Below are positions 1 to 7,945 of a stretch of 64,000 nt of DNA, one piece after another. Source of the DNA: CAZIFG01 sp964539135 (GTDB lineage: Bacteria; Margulisbacteria; Marinamargulisbacteria; GCA-2716485; CAZIFG01); the NCBI GenBank assembly GCA_964539135.1, contig CAZIFG010000006.1, positions 19,697 through 83,696 on the forward strand. The letters run 5' to 3'. The notes below the pieces were generated by a model, which did not search any database, was not told the DNA's origin, and saw only the letters and a program-made list of their open reading frames with translations. The first letter of the stretch is position 1, and each line of letters starts with the position of its first letter. The position numbers and the translations under genes were made by a program.

Positions 1-925
1 TGAGGGCGTCTTCGCCTTTCATTTTTCCGGACTTAATATTAAAGTCTGCGTTTGCCCATAAGGTCATGCTGTTTTTGAGTTCGGAGAGTGTGTATTTTTT
101 GCGAATGTCACTGAGGACTCTTTTGACAAAAAATGGGTTTTTACCGAGTATTTGGCCTATTTCTTGATCTGATTTTTTTTCTAAATCTGCGGCCAATAGT
201 TGACAGTAAAATCGAAATGTTGAGACGATAAATCCCAATAATTTGATGGGATCTTCGCCGTTTTTTAATATCAATTGCAGTGATTGCGTCGCGTTTTTCA
301 TGTGTTTTATTTTGAGTGCGTCGCTGAGTTGAAAAAGGGTGCTTTGACTTCCGCCGGCGGCTTCTTTAACATCTTGAGCCTTTATTTTAGGATTTTTACC
401 TGTGTATATGCTTAATTTTTCAATTTCTTTGGCCAATTGTTTGAGGTTGTTTCCGCCCATTTGTTCTAAAAGAATGGCGGCTTCTGTGTCTATTTCTTTT
501 TGATAGTCTTTGCTGGTTTTTTGGATCCAGTCGATGATCTTATCTTGTTCCCAGGCTTTAAAGGCAGGGTATTCCTTGAGTTCAGCGTATTTTTTGAGCA
601 ATAAAAAGGGTTTTTTGCGCTGATCTAAGGTGCCGTTATGATAGATTAATAATTTATCCGATAGGGGTTGTATTTTTTTGAGGCTGCTTTCCAGGGATTC
701 TACTTCTTTTTTTTCGAGGCTTTTTAATAAAAACGCGGGGCTTTTGATTACTATTGTTTTTTGATCTGAAAATAAAGATACCGCTGTCATTTGAAGTTCT
801 AACTCTTGAATGGAGCAGTTGCTTTCTAGCGATTCTATGGTGCCGCTGTCCGGTAATTTTAATCTTCGATTTAGTTCTTTTTCGACTAAATAGGATTCTT
901 CTCCAAAAATAAGGGCGATACTCAT
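1..925 (-). CDS. holA: DNA polymerase III delta subunit (partial, C-terminus beyond window)
   Basis: The minus strand is open from an ATG at 925 to the window edge, giving about 308 residues without a stop. It begins MSIALIFGEESYLVEKEL, the usual start of HolA (short beta strand, then F-x-G-E-E-x-x-L). The middle holds 'AWEQDKIIDWIQ' and 'EAAILLEQMGGNNLKQLAKEIEKLSIYTG', the typical delta-subunit collar-linked segment. HolA belongs to the clamp-loader complex and opens the beta clamp at the replication fork. Family members are about 330-345 residues, so only a few tens of residues are missing. It is divergent from comEA, with 61 bp between the starts. Family identity is inferred from remembered motifs, but the match is good along the whole length. 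Confidence 0.88.
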   Translation of the reverse strand, partial: MSIALIFGEESYLVEKELNRRLKLPDSGTIESLESNCSIQELELQMTAVSLFSDQKTIVIKSPAFLLKSLEKKEVESLESSLKKIQPLSDKLLIYHNGTLDQRKKPFLLLKKYAELKEYPAFKAWEQDKIIDWIQKTSKDYQKEIDTEAAILLEQMGGNNLKQLAKEIEKLSIYTGKNPKIKAQDVKEAAGGSQSTLFQLSDALKIKHMKNATQSLQLILKNGEDPIKLLGFIVSTFRFYCQLLAADLEKKSDQEIGQILGKNPFFVKRVLSDIRKKYTLSELKNSMTLWANADFNIKSGKMKGEDAL

Positions 926-986
926 GTACGGTACTATATCGTAGAAGCCTCTTTTAATAAAGCAATAAAAAAAGTATACTTTATGC

Positions 987-1616
987 ATGTCTAAACTCTC
1001 GCTTTTATTTTGGGGCAGTGTGGTGTGTTGCTTTCTGGGTGTTGGTGTGATGCTTTATGAGCATTATGCAACGCCTATAGGTCCGGAATGGACGGAAATT
1101 CCCTTGAATTCTAGCCCATCTTTAAGCTTGAATTCTTCGCCAAATTCGATGAGTCAGTCTCCCAAACAGGTTGTGATTCATATTTCTGGGGCTATTTTGA
1201 AACCTGGAATTTATAAATTTAATGCCGAACCTCGTTGTTATGAAGTGGTGGAATCCGCAGGCGGTTTTTTATCGAATGCGCAAAAAGATGCCGTTAATTT
1301 GGTTCGCCTGGTTCCGGATGGGTCGCATCTGTTTATTCCCTTTGTCTCTCAAGGGGGCTCAGCTTCTATTGTATCGCCTTCTGATCCTTCTGGGCATGCT
1401 TCGTCTGTTTCTGATCCTCCGCTTCAATTTTCTTTGAATGAGGCCTCTCCTTCTCAATTGGATGAATTACCTGGTGTGGGTCCCAGTATGGCCAAGCGTA
1501 TTGTGGCGTATAGAACGGCTCATGGTGGATTTAAATCCTTGGATGAATTGAGACAGGTTAAAGGCATAGGCGCTAAAAAATTGGAGGTCCTTAAACGATA
1601 TCTTACTTATCCCTAA
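987..1616 (+). CDS. comEA: ComEA-like DNA receptor, SLBB plus helix-hairpin-helix
   Basis: This 209-residue protein has one N-terminal membrane segment (about residues 5-24), a Ser/Pro-rich linker, an SLBB domain (about 62-118, 'VVIHISGAILKPGIY') and a C-terminal double helix-hairpin-helix (about 150-207, 'LDELPGVGPSMAKRIVAYR' then 'VKGIGAKKLEVL'). This is the ComEA order: anchored in the inner membrane with the DNA-binding HhH in the periplasm, where it pulls incoming DNA during natural transformation. No comEC or comF is visible nearby. A TATACT hexamer at 975-980 sits only 6 bases before the ATG, so the transcript may be nearly leaderless. The stop codon abuts the remnant of a repeat element (1616-1643). 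Confidence 0.85.
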   Translation: MSKLSLLFWGSVVCCFLGVGVMLYEHYATPIGPEWTEIPLNSSPSLSLNSSPNSMSQSPKQVVIHISGAILKPGIYKFNAEPRCYEVVESAGGFLSNAQKDAVNLVRLVPDGSHLFIPFVSQGGSASIVSPSDPSGHASSVSDPPLQFSLNEASPSQLDELPGVGPSMAKRIVAYRTAHGGFKSLDELRQVKGIGAKKLEVLKRYLTYP

Positions 1617-1643
1617 TCCAAACGTAGGCATTTCGCAACAGTC
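1616..1643 (+). repeat. Right-end remnant of the miniature inverted-repeat element
   Basis: The sequence ATCCAAACGTAGGCATTTCG followed by CAACAGTC matches the right end of the element at 39896-40033 base for base over 27-28 positions and that at 6943-7084 with a few differences. No matching left end is seen upstream, because comEA is coding there. It is therefore a truncated copy that starts at the last base of the comEA stop codon. Confidence 0.75.
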
Positions 1644-1740
1644 TTGTATCGTCTCTTTTTTATAAAGGATGTTTATCTTTTCTCTTTTTTGGGTACCCCT
1701 TTTTTACTAACACTAATTTAATCAGAAGAGGGGATACGTC

Positions 1741-2097
1741 ATGTCCAAACATACACAAAGTAAGTTGTATAAACAATTCTTAAAGGCCGTTTCTACTACA
1801 ATAGGCGCGGGTAAAGGCACTACCTCTTATGTGAGTAATCTTCATGCTTTAGAGGGGGCATCAGGGCCACAATATTGTCTGTCTCTTTCTTCTACAGAAT
1901 TGCGATATTCCAGTCTTTTTGCAGGTGATAGGCATCATACTGTTTTGGATTTAAAAACGATGGCGATTTCTTTTGATGGCATTCTTCAGTCGGATTCTTT
2001 TTTGGCGGATTTTTCTCGAGAATTGACACAGGTTATTTCAGATATTTCAAATCGACGGGCACGTGTTTTTAATATGTCACAAAAGGTGGGGGCTTAA
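1741..2097 (+). CDS. Hypothetical protein, 118 aa
   Basis: I do not recognise this protein. It has 118 residues, no signal peptide and no membrane segment. The N-terminus is Lys/Gln-rich and helical (MSKHTQSKLYKQFLKAV), followed by a Gly/Ser/Thr stretch, a probable beta region and a C-terminal helix (about 85-110). AGAGGGG about 9 bases before the ATG is a good ribosome binding site. The next gene starts 3 bases after the stop, so the two are surely cotranscribed and may work together. A small partner or chaperone for the larger protein would fit the arrangement, but nothing in the sequence proves it. Confidence 0.6.
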   Translation: MSKHTQSKLYKQFLKAVSTTIGAGKGTTSYVSNLHALEGASGPQYCLSLSSTELRYSSLFAGDRHHTVLDLKTMAISFDGILQSDSFLADFSRELTQVISDISNRRARVFNMSQKVGA

Positions 2098-2100
2098 TTT

Positions 2101-3687
2101 ATGGATATGATTTCTTTTGTTGCCGGTACAGTTTCTAGTGAGCCGCGTCGTCGTGTTCAACAGCGAGAGGCATCTGATGTTATCGATTTATCGTCTATTA
2201 TTGGGACGCATCCGCCTTTAGTGGTTTCTAATGCGCATCGTCGTCGTCAGATGGTGAATGTTTTACAGCTTTTGTTGCAAAATTTTCAAATGGCTGTACA
2301 GTCTCAGGGGATTTCTTCTCAGTCGGTTCCTGATCTTCCTTTAGAGGGACTTAATCTTTTGGATTCCTTTGGGGATTTGTCTCAGCGTTTGACGACCTTT
2401 AATCGGGAATTGGATCTTTTTAGAGGTAAATTTTTTTCGGATCGTTTTCAAACTTTGTATCGGCGTATTTCTGGATTTCAGGCGGCAGATACGCTGTCGA
2501 GTTTGGGCTCTCATTCTTTTTCCACGTCCACGCCTACAGCTCCGGATGCTCAAGCAGTAGAATTGGGTTATTGGGAGCAACAACGGAATTATAGAGATCG
2601 ACGTCGAGAGGTGTCTTTAAGAGAAATTCGATCTTCTATTGCGGCATCGTCTCAACCTGAGTCCGAAATTGAAGGTCTAATTTTTACCTGTCCTATTTCT
2701 GAAGATCGCTTTGGTCGTGGAGATCAAATGGCTATTTTAAGCGATGTGGCGGATATTACGACGGATCCTCGGAAGTATACTCTTATTTCTGTGAATGTTG
2801 CGACCAAAATTATGGAGAGTACACGTAAGGATCCGATGACAAATTTGCCTGTTAATTATATGACATTGGTTACCTTGGATGATCCGGAATTGGGCGTACT
2901 TCGTGAACAGGCCTCCGATTCTGTTGCCTTTCCCACACCGTCAGCCCCTCCTGAGGATGCTGTTTATGCCGAATCTCATGCTTCTGAATTTGAGACTTTA
3001 CGGGAATCTGACCAGCTTTTAGATTTGAATGCCCATCTTTTTTGGGATACAACTCAGATTGCGTCTGTTTTTATCACTTTATCTGATTATGTGAAAGAAC
3101 TGCTTCAGGTTACGCATATTTTACAGTCTAATTTTAAAGATTTAGGGGCCATTGAATCGGGCGATACCTCGATTAAGAAAGAAGCGATTTCTCAGTTTTT
3201 GTTGGCCGTTGAAAAAGATACCGATTTGGTTTTAAAGTTGTATAAAGCCTCGGCCTTGCCGCCTCAATTGATGTCCTTGGTGGATTCTACTTTGCAAATG
3301 GGAGATATGATGACCTATTTGTCTAATATGAATTCGTTTAATGGGACAGTTGCACATTCTCGCGATATTTTAAATCAATCCAAATGGGCGATTCAGCGTG
3401 TTTCCAAACGGCATAGAGATCGTTTGGATTCTAAAGAAGTGGTGGCACTTTTATTGGAAATTGATGCGATTGATGCCCAATTGTCTCAGCTGTCGACCAT
3501 GATTGTTCAGTTTCAATCTCAGGCTGTGAATGGCTTATCTTTTTTCTTTGATGCAGCTACGGTTCCCATGAATCAATTAAAATCGCTTTACGCAGATGAT
3601 ATGTATCGCTGGGTGGCCTTGTATCAACAACTGGTGTCCAAACGCCATGGACTTAAACAAAAAACTGAAGCTGCTTTAGCGGCTTAA
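2101..3687 (+). CDS. Hypothetical protein with a U-box-like segment
   Basis: This 528-residue, mostly helical soluble protein has no signal peptide. Its basic N-terminus (EPRRRVQQRE) is followed by helices. Residues about 195-255 run 'IFTCPIS ... KDPMTNLPV' (CPIS at 197-200, DPMTNLP at 244-250). That spacing and wording resemble a U-box, the ubiquitin-ligase fold of eukaryotes and of some bacterial effectors, which opens with 'CPI' and closes with 'DP-x-T/N-x-x-P'. The C-terminal half (about 320-528) is long amphipathic helix. It is coupled to the 118-residue gene upstream and overlaps the convergent hydrolase gene by 12 bp. The U-box reading is an inference from two short motifs; the rest is unknown. 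Confidence 0.55.
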   Translation: MDMISFVAGTVSSEPRRRVQQREASDVIDLSSIIGTHPPLVVSNAHRRRQMVNVLQLLLQNFQMAVQSQGISSQSVPDLPLEGLNLLDSFGDLSQRLTTFNRELDLFRGKFFSDRFQTLYRRISGFQAADTLSSLGSHSFSTSTPTAPDAQAVELGYWEQQRNYRDRRREVSLREIRSSIAASSQPESEIEGLIFTCPISEDRFGRGDQMAILSDVADITTDPRKYTLISVNVATKIMESTRKDPMTNLPVNYMTLVTLDDPELGVLREQASDSVAFPTPSAPPEDAVYAESHASEFETLRESDQLLDLNAHLFWDTTQIASVFITLSDYVKELLQVTHILQSNFKDLGAIESGDTSIKKEAISQFLLAVEKDTDLVLKLYKASALPPQLMSLVDSTLQMGDMMTYLSNMNSFNGTVAHSRDILNQSKWAIQRVSKRHRDRLDSKEVVALLLEIDAIDAQLSQLSTMIVQFQSQAVNGLSFFFDAATVPMNQLKSLYADDMYRWVALYQQLVSKRHGLKQKTEAALAA

Positions 3688-4317
3688 AATATGCCCTTCG
3701 TTTGGGTATACCTGTAAAGCTACTCTTTCTTTCTCTGCGATGGCTTGGATGGGCTTTAAGGGCGCAATGCGATCCTTTTCGCCATGGTGTAGCGTTAAAT
3801 GAGGGATTTTTTTCAGGTCTCCTGTGTTTAAGTGTATGGTTTTAAGGGTTTCCAATCCTTGAATAAGGTCGGCTTTAGACCATTTTTCGATGAGTCGAAA
3901 TTCGTGGTGTTCTTGAAACGTTTTGTAGGCGTTTGGATGCTCAAAACAGAGCTGATAAAACTCGGAAAGGGTTTTGTTTTTATTGATTTTTATGTTTTTT
4001 ATGATGGGGTCTATAGCGCCTTTGGGATAGCCTTTATTTAACCCAATGAGCGTGGTCTTTATGGCATTCAGGGATTCTTGGCATTTGACTAATAATAGGG
4101 CGCCCAATGAAAATCCTACACAGGCGTAGGTTTTTAAGGTGTATTTTTTGATGAGCAGGGGGATCTGTTGTTGTAATTCTTTTAGTGTTGTACAGGTGAT
4201 AATGAGATGGTTTTTATCCGGCGCATAGGGGGCAAAAAATGTGTGATCTAATGCCCATCCTGTGACATAAATTACGGTTATTTTTGCGTGATTATTGATC
4301 CATTCATGTGAAACCAT
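3676..4317 (-). CDS. Alpha/beta hydrolase, possible pimeloyl-ACP methyl ester esterase (BioH/BioG role)
   Basis: This 213-residue protein has the small alpha/beta-hydrolase layout: an early strand 'TVIYVTGWALDHTFF', the nucleophile elbow 'VGFSLGALLL' (G-x-S-x-G), a late 'HHGEKDRIAPLK' carrying the acid residue, and 'PNEGHILSR' with the catalytic His at the very end. BioH- and BioG-type esterases free pimeloyl-ACP for biotin synthesis. The gene directly follows and overlaps bioF by 40 bp, and an AAGGAG ribosome site lies inside the bioF end, which supports a biotin role. Specificity cannot be read from the sequence, so another esterase remains possible. Its 3' end overlaps the convergent 2101-3687 gene. 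Confidence 0.7.
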   Translation of the reverse strand: MVSHEWINNHAKITVIYVTGWALDHTFFAPYAPDKNHLIITCTTLKELQQQIPLLIKKYTLKTYACVGFSLGALLLVKCQESLNAIKTTLIGLNKGYPKGAIDPIIKNIKINKNKTLSEFYQLCFEHPNAYKTFQEHHEFRLIEKWSKADLIQGLETLKTIHLNTGDLKKIPHLTLHHGEKDRIAPLKPIQAIAEKERVALQVYPNEGHILSR

Positions 4318-5441
4318 TTGATAATCTCCTTTCCTAATAGGGTGATGTCTTTTTTGCTGTGATTGGCTGTAATAGAAAGTCGTATTTGAGCTCTATTTTT
4401 AGGTACTGTAGGATAGCGAATGGGGAGTGCTTCTATGCCTTTTTCCTTCAAATAAGTGCTTAGTGCGATGCTTTCTTCGGTGCTGTTTACTAAAATTGGA
4501 ATGATAGGCGTATTTCCTTTTGTGGGAATTTTGTGTTCGTTCAACATTTTTCGAAGATATAGGGCATTTTGATGTGCTTTTTTTCTTTTTTTTTCGTAAA
4601 GGGGTAGGGCTTCTAAAACGTGACGATTCCAACTTAATACGACAGGCGGTAATGCCGTGGAATAAATAAAAGACCGACAGGTCGTGATAAGCCAGTTTTT
4701 TAAGAGCTTGGAACATCCAATATAGGCTCCTTGGCTGCCACATGCTTTTCCAAAAGTGCCTGCGATGATGTCGATGTCTTCTGCATGTTCAGGACAGAGC
4801 CCGTATCCGTTTTTTCCCAGGATGCCTATGGCATGTGCTTCGTCTACCATTAAGAGGGCGTGATGCTTTTTTTTAATTTGGATGAGTGTTTTAAGTGGGG
4901 CTTGATCCCCATCCATGCTAAAAACAGATTCTGTTATAATTAGTATTTTTTTGTATTTATATTTTTCTTTTTCTATTATTTTTTCTAGATGTTTTGTGTC
5001 GTTATGATGAAATCGCTTTAAGGTTGCGCCTGATAATTTGCAGCCATCTATGCTACTTGCGTGGATATAGCGATCGGCTAAAATTAAATCGCCAGGATTC
5101 ATCACTGCGGGAATAATGCCGGTGTTCATGTGGTAGCCGGAATTAAAAATGAGTGCTGATTCTGTGTTTAATATTTGGGACAATTGCTGTTCTAAGGCTT
5201 CGTTTAGGGGATGGTTTCCACTTAAAAGGCGAGATCCTGTAGATCCCATGCCTTCTTTTTTTAAACTGGGAATGCTTTTTTGAATGAGGGATTTGTTTTT
5301 TGCGAGGCCCAGATAATCATTGCTGGTGAAGGAGACCCAAAAGGAGTTCCCCTCTTTCGAGGGGAGACTTCTTTTTTGCAGATCGGCTTCTTTTTTTTCT
5401 AAAGCCGCTTTAATGAATATTTCGAAGGAAGGCTGGGACAT
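4278..5441 (-). CDS. bioF: 8-amino-7-oxononanoate synthase
   Basis: This 387-residue PLP enzyme of the alpha-oxoamine synthase family joins pimeloyl-ACP (or CoA) to L-alanine in biotin synthesis. Visible motifs are 'FTSNDYLGLA' at the start, 'STGSRLLSGNHPLNEALE' (substrate pocket), 'ESVFSMDGDQAPL', 'MVDEAHAIGILGKNG' (the Asp and His that hold PLP) and 'GTFGKACGSQGAY' with the Schiff-base Lys. The start lies inside the end of ftsZ (32-bp overlap) and the end overlaps the hydrolase gene, so it is translated from the ftsZ transcript. The related enzyme Kbl has very similar motifs, but the hydrolase neighbour favours BioF. Confidence 0.87.
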   Translation of the reverse strand: MSQPSFEIFIKAALEKKEADLQKRSLPSKEGNSFWVSFTSNDYLGLAKNKSLIQKSIPSLKKEGMGSTGSRLLSGNHPLNEALEQQLSQILNTESALIFNSGYHMNTGIIPAVMNPGDLILADRYIHASSIDGCKLSGATLKRFHHNDTKHLEKIIEKEKYKYKKILIITESVFSMDGDQAPLKTLIQIKKKHHALLMVDEAHAIGILGKNGYGLCPEHAEDIDIIAGTFGKACGSQGAYIGCSKLLKNWLITTCRSFIYSTALPPVVLSWNRHVLEALPLYEKKRKKAHQNALYLRKMLNEHKIPTKGNTPIIPILVNSTEESIALSTYLKEKGIEALPIRYPTVPKNRAQIRLSITANHSKKDITLLGKEIIKWFHMNGSIITQK

Positions 5442-6849
5442 CTAAGTCGAACTCAAAATCATCATCTTTGGATTTCTCTTGAGTTTCGGGTTCCTTTTTT
5501 GTGCCTTCAAGGGTAGGCTCTTTCGCTTGTAGATTGAAACTATTTTCAGTAGTGGCAGCTTTTGTCGGTCCGCTTGAAAAAAATGAAGAAGGGGTGCTTT
5601 TGGGCGCCATTGTGCTTACAGGTGTTGTGTAGGTGCTGACCATTTCCTCTGTTGAAATAAGGGGAGAAAAGGGTTTTTCTGTTTCATTAATAAGCGGTGT
5701 GCTTCGAAAAGGCGTTGCACTTGTTGGCGTTTCTGCTACCGGGGCTACTGGTTCCTGTGCTGTAAAGGTAGGGGCGGGTGCAGGTGCCACTTTTTCTTTC
5801 AAGGATGTGACAGGATTGGTTGTATAGGTTGCACTGCTGTAGTTTGAGGTATGGCTTGGCACACTGGCACTATATTGAGCTTCTAAATGTTTGTATTTTG
5901 TGGTTCTATTGAATCCTGTTGCAATAACTGTAATGACCAATTCCTCTTTTAAAGAGGCATCAATGACGGATCCAAATAAAATGTTAGCGTTTGGATCTAC
6001 GGCACTATAAATTACCTCTGCGGCCTCATGAACTTCGTGCAAGGATAGGCTTTCTCCACCGGTAATATTTAATATGACTCCGGTTGCTCCATCAATGGTT
6101 TCTTCAAGTAAAGGAGAGGCTATGGCTTGTTTTGCGGCTGCTACAGCACGATTTTCACCGGATGCGCGGCCAATGCCCATCATTGCAGAACCTGAATCTT
6201 TCATAATGGTTTTGACGTCAGCAAAGTCTAAGTTAATTAATCCTGGGATGGTGATGAGATCGGCAATACCTTGAACACCTTGTCTTAGAACGTCATCTGC
6301 AATTTTAAAAGCTTCGACCATGCTGGTCATTTTTTCGACCACTTCTAATAATTTATCATTGGGAATGACAATCATGGCATCTACATGTTGACGGAGTTTT
6401 TCAATGCCTTCTTCTGCTTGTCTGTTTCTGACAGGACCTTCAAATCGGAAGGGTTTTGTGACAACGGCGACAGTGAGGGCACTTCTGTCTTTTGCGGCTC
6501 TTGCTACAACCGGTGCTGCGCCTGTTCCTGTTCCACCACCCATTCCAGCGGTGATAAACACCATGTCAGCTTCTTCGAGTGCTTCTTCAATATCTTCAAT
6601 GCTTTCTTTAGCAGAGGCTTCCCCTACGCTGGGAATGGCGCCGCCGCCGAGACCCTTTGTTAACTTAGCGCCAATTTGCACTTTGTTATCTGCAAGGGAA
6701 ACATTAAGTGCTTGAATGTCTGTGTTTGCCACCCAAAATTCGACACCTTTTACGCCTGCCGCTACCATGCGATTGACCGCATTTCCGCCGCCGCCGCCTA
6801 CACCTACGACTTTAATATTTGCGAATTGTTTCAGATTTTCTTGAGACAA
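5410..6849 (-). CDS. ftsZ: Cell division protein FtsZ
   Basis: This 479-residue tubulin-like GTPase forms the division ring. It shows 'VVGVGGGGGNAVNRM', the nucleotide loop 'GGGTGTGAAP' (about 104-112), 'NFADVKTIM'-type T7-loop sequence ('NLDFADVKTIMKDSGSAMMGIG'), a long Pro/Thr/Ser-rich variable linker (about 330-460) and the conserved tail 'DLDVPAFLRN' that binds FtsA or other anchors. The start is TTG at 6849 with AAGGG 8 bases upstream. A promoter-like TTAACA-N17-TATACT precedes it at 6923-6895. No ftsA or ftsQ is next to it; bioF and a hydrolase follow with overlaps, which is an unusual context. ftsI and an ftsL-like gene lie 1.1 kb upstream on the same strand, beyond thyA. Confidence 0.97.
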   Translation of the reverse strand: MSQENLKQFANIKVVGVGGGGGNAVNRMVAAGVKGVEFWVANTDIQALNVSLADNKVQIGAKLTKGLGGGAIPSVGEASAKESIEDIEEALEEADMVFITAGMGGGTGTGAAPVVARAAKDRSALTVAVVTKPFRFEGPVRNRQAEEGIEKLRQHVDAMIVIPNDKLLEVVEKMTSMVEAFKIADDVLRQGVQGIADLITIPGLINLDFADVKTIMKDSGSAMMGIGRASGENRAVAAAKQAIASPLLEETIDGATGVILNITGGESLSLHEVHEAAEVIYSAVDPNANILFGSVIDASLKEELVITVIATGFNRTTKYKHLEAQYSASVPSHTSNYSSATYTTNPVTSLKEKVAPAPAPTFTAQEPVAPVAETPTSATPFRSTPLINETEKPFSPLISTEEMVSTYTTPVSTMAPKSTPSSFFSSGPTKAATTENSFNLQAKEPTLEGTKKEPETQEKSKDDDFEFDLDVPAFLRNIH

Positions 6850-6894
6850 ATGATACCCTTCTTTCTTAATTAGATTTTGAGTGACTTTTTTTTG

Positions 6895-6923
6895 AGTATA
6901 ACATAGGAATTACAGACTGTTAA
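6895..6923 (-). promoter_or_regulatory. Sigma70-type promoter for ftsZ-bioF-hydrolase
   Basis: On the minus strand TTAACA (6923-6918) is followed by 17 bases and TATACT (6900-6895). Each hexamer is one or two changes from consensus and the spacing is ideal. It lies about 45 bases before the TTG start of ftsZ and just downstream of the inverted-repeat element, which therefore inserted close to the upstream edge of this promoter. Confidence 0.6.
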
Positions 6924-6942
6924 CTGGAATATATTTTCTTTT

Positions 6943-7084
6943 GGGACTATTGCGAAAGGCCTATTTTGGTCATCGGCTGTGTTATCCTCGTCCTCAAGTC
7001 CTCATTTATTATGTATAAACTCCGGGCTTTCGGACTCGGAATACCTTGCAGCTGATCCAAGCGTAGGCCTTTCGCAATAGTCCC
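6943..7084. mobile_element. Miniature inverted-repeat element (MITE-like), complete copy
   Basis: This 142-bp unit is bounded by perfect 21-bp terminal inverted repeats: it opens GGGACTATTGCGAAAGGCCT (plus A) at 6943-6963, and 7064-7084 is the exact reverse complement. The flanks carry TCTTTT on both sides (6937-6942 and 7085-7090), a possible 6-bp target duplication, although the flank is T-rich. The interior has no open reading frame of any length, so it must rely on a transposase elsewhere. It sits between the divergent ftsZ and thyA. A second near-complete copy is at 39896-40033. Confidence 0.85.
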
Positions 7085-7123
7085 TCTTTTTTATTTTTTC
7101 TTTTATGTGTTAGGATGGGCCTC

Positions 7124-7930
7124 ATGAAAGCCTATTTAGATCTTATTCGTACCATTTTAGAGTCTGGAGAGGATAGGCATGATCGTACTGGGACGGGTAC
7201 GAGATCTCTTTTTGGGGCGCAACTTCGGTTTGATCTTCGAGAGGGGTTCCCTCTTTTAACCACAAAAAAAGTATTGTTTAGCAGTGTCTTGAAAGAATTG
7301 TTGTGGTTTATTCGTGGCGCTACCAATATTCATGATGGGCTGGACTGTGGTATTTGGGATGCTTGGGCAAAGCCAGATGGGTCTTTAGGACCTATTTATG
7401 GCTATCAATGGCGACGTTGGGAGAAATTTACCCAGGATGAATCAGGGCAGTATGTCTGTACGCATGTGGATCAGCTTCAGGATCTTTTAGACGCCATTCA
7501 AAAAACACCGGATTCAAGACGCTTGATTGTGAATGCTTGGAATGTGTCCGATTTGGATAAGATGGCCTTGCCGCCTTGCCATACTTTTTTTCAGTTTTAT
7601 GTTTCGAATGGCCATTTGGATTGTCAGCTTTATCAACGTTCTGCGGATATGGCACTAGGCGTTCCGTTTAATATTGCCAGTTATGCCTTGCTTTTGATGA
7701 TGGTGGCTCAAGCCTCTTCATTGACGCCTCGATATTTTGTGCATACGTTTGGAGATGCTCATATTTATCATAATCATATTGAGGGCCTTCGTCTTCAATT
7801 AACACGAACACCGACGGCTTTGCCTCGTGTGGAAATTGCTTCAAAGCCTTTTTTTGAATTGCAATACGAAGATTTTGTGCTTAAGGATTATGATCCTCAA
7901 CCTTTTATTAAATTTTCAGTTGCGATCTAG
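7124..7930 (+). CDS. thyA: Thymidylate synthase
   Basis: ThyA methylates dUMP to dTMP using methylene-tetrahydrofolate. Motifs are 'DRTGTGTRSLFGAQLRFDL' near the start, the catalytic 'LPPCHTFFQFYV' with the nucleophile Cys, 'CQLYQRSADMALGVPFNIASYA' (phosphate and folate contacts) and the late 'HIYHNHIEG'. I chose ATG 7124 (268 residues) over the in-frame ATG at 7115 because AGGATGGG lies at a suitable distance before 7124 and the family starts M-K-x-Y-L. It is single, divergent from ftsZ across the MITE, and convergent with ftsI. folC nearby acts in the same folate pool but is not in the same unit. Confidence 0.96.
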   Translation: MKAYLDLIRTILESGEDRHDRTGTGTRSLFGAQLRFDLREGFPLLTTKKVLFSSVLKELLWFIRGATNIHDGLDCGIWDAWAKPDGSLGPIYGYQWRRWEKFTQDESGQYVCTHVDQLQDLLDAIQKTPDSRRLIVNAWNVSDLDKMALPPCHTFFQFYVSNGHLDCQLYQRSADMALGVPFNIASYALLLMMVAQASSLTPRYFVHTFGDAHIYHNHIEGLRLQLTRTPTALPRVEIASKPFFELQYEDFVLKDYDPQPFIKFSVAI

Positions 7931-7945
7931 GGCGGGGAAGGGAAT

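Noticed and set aside
1690..1710. GGGTACCC palindrome with T-runs, possible terminator after comEA
   Set aside because: The self-complementary part has no loop, so it cannot form a useful RNA hairpin.
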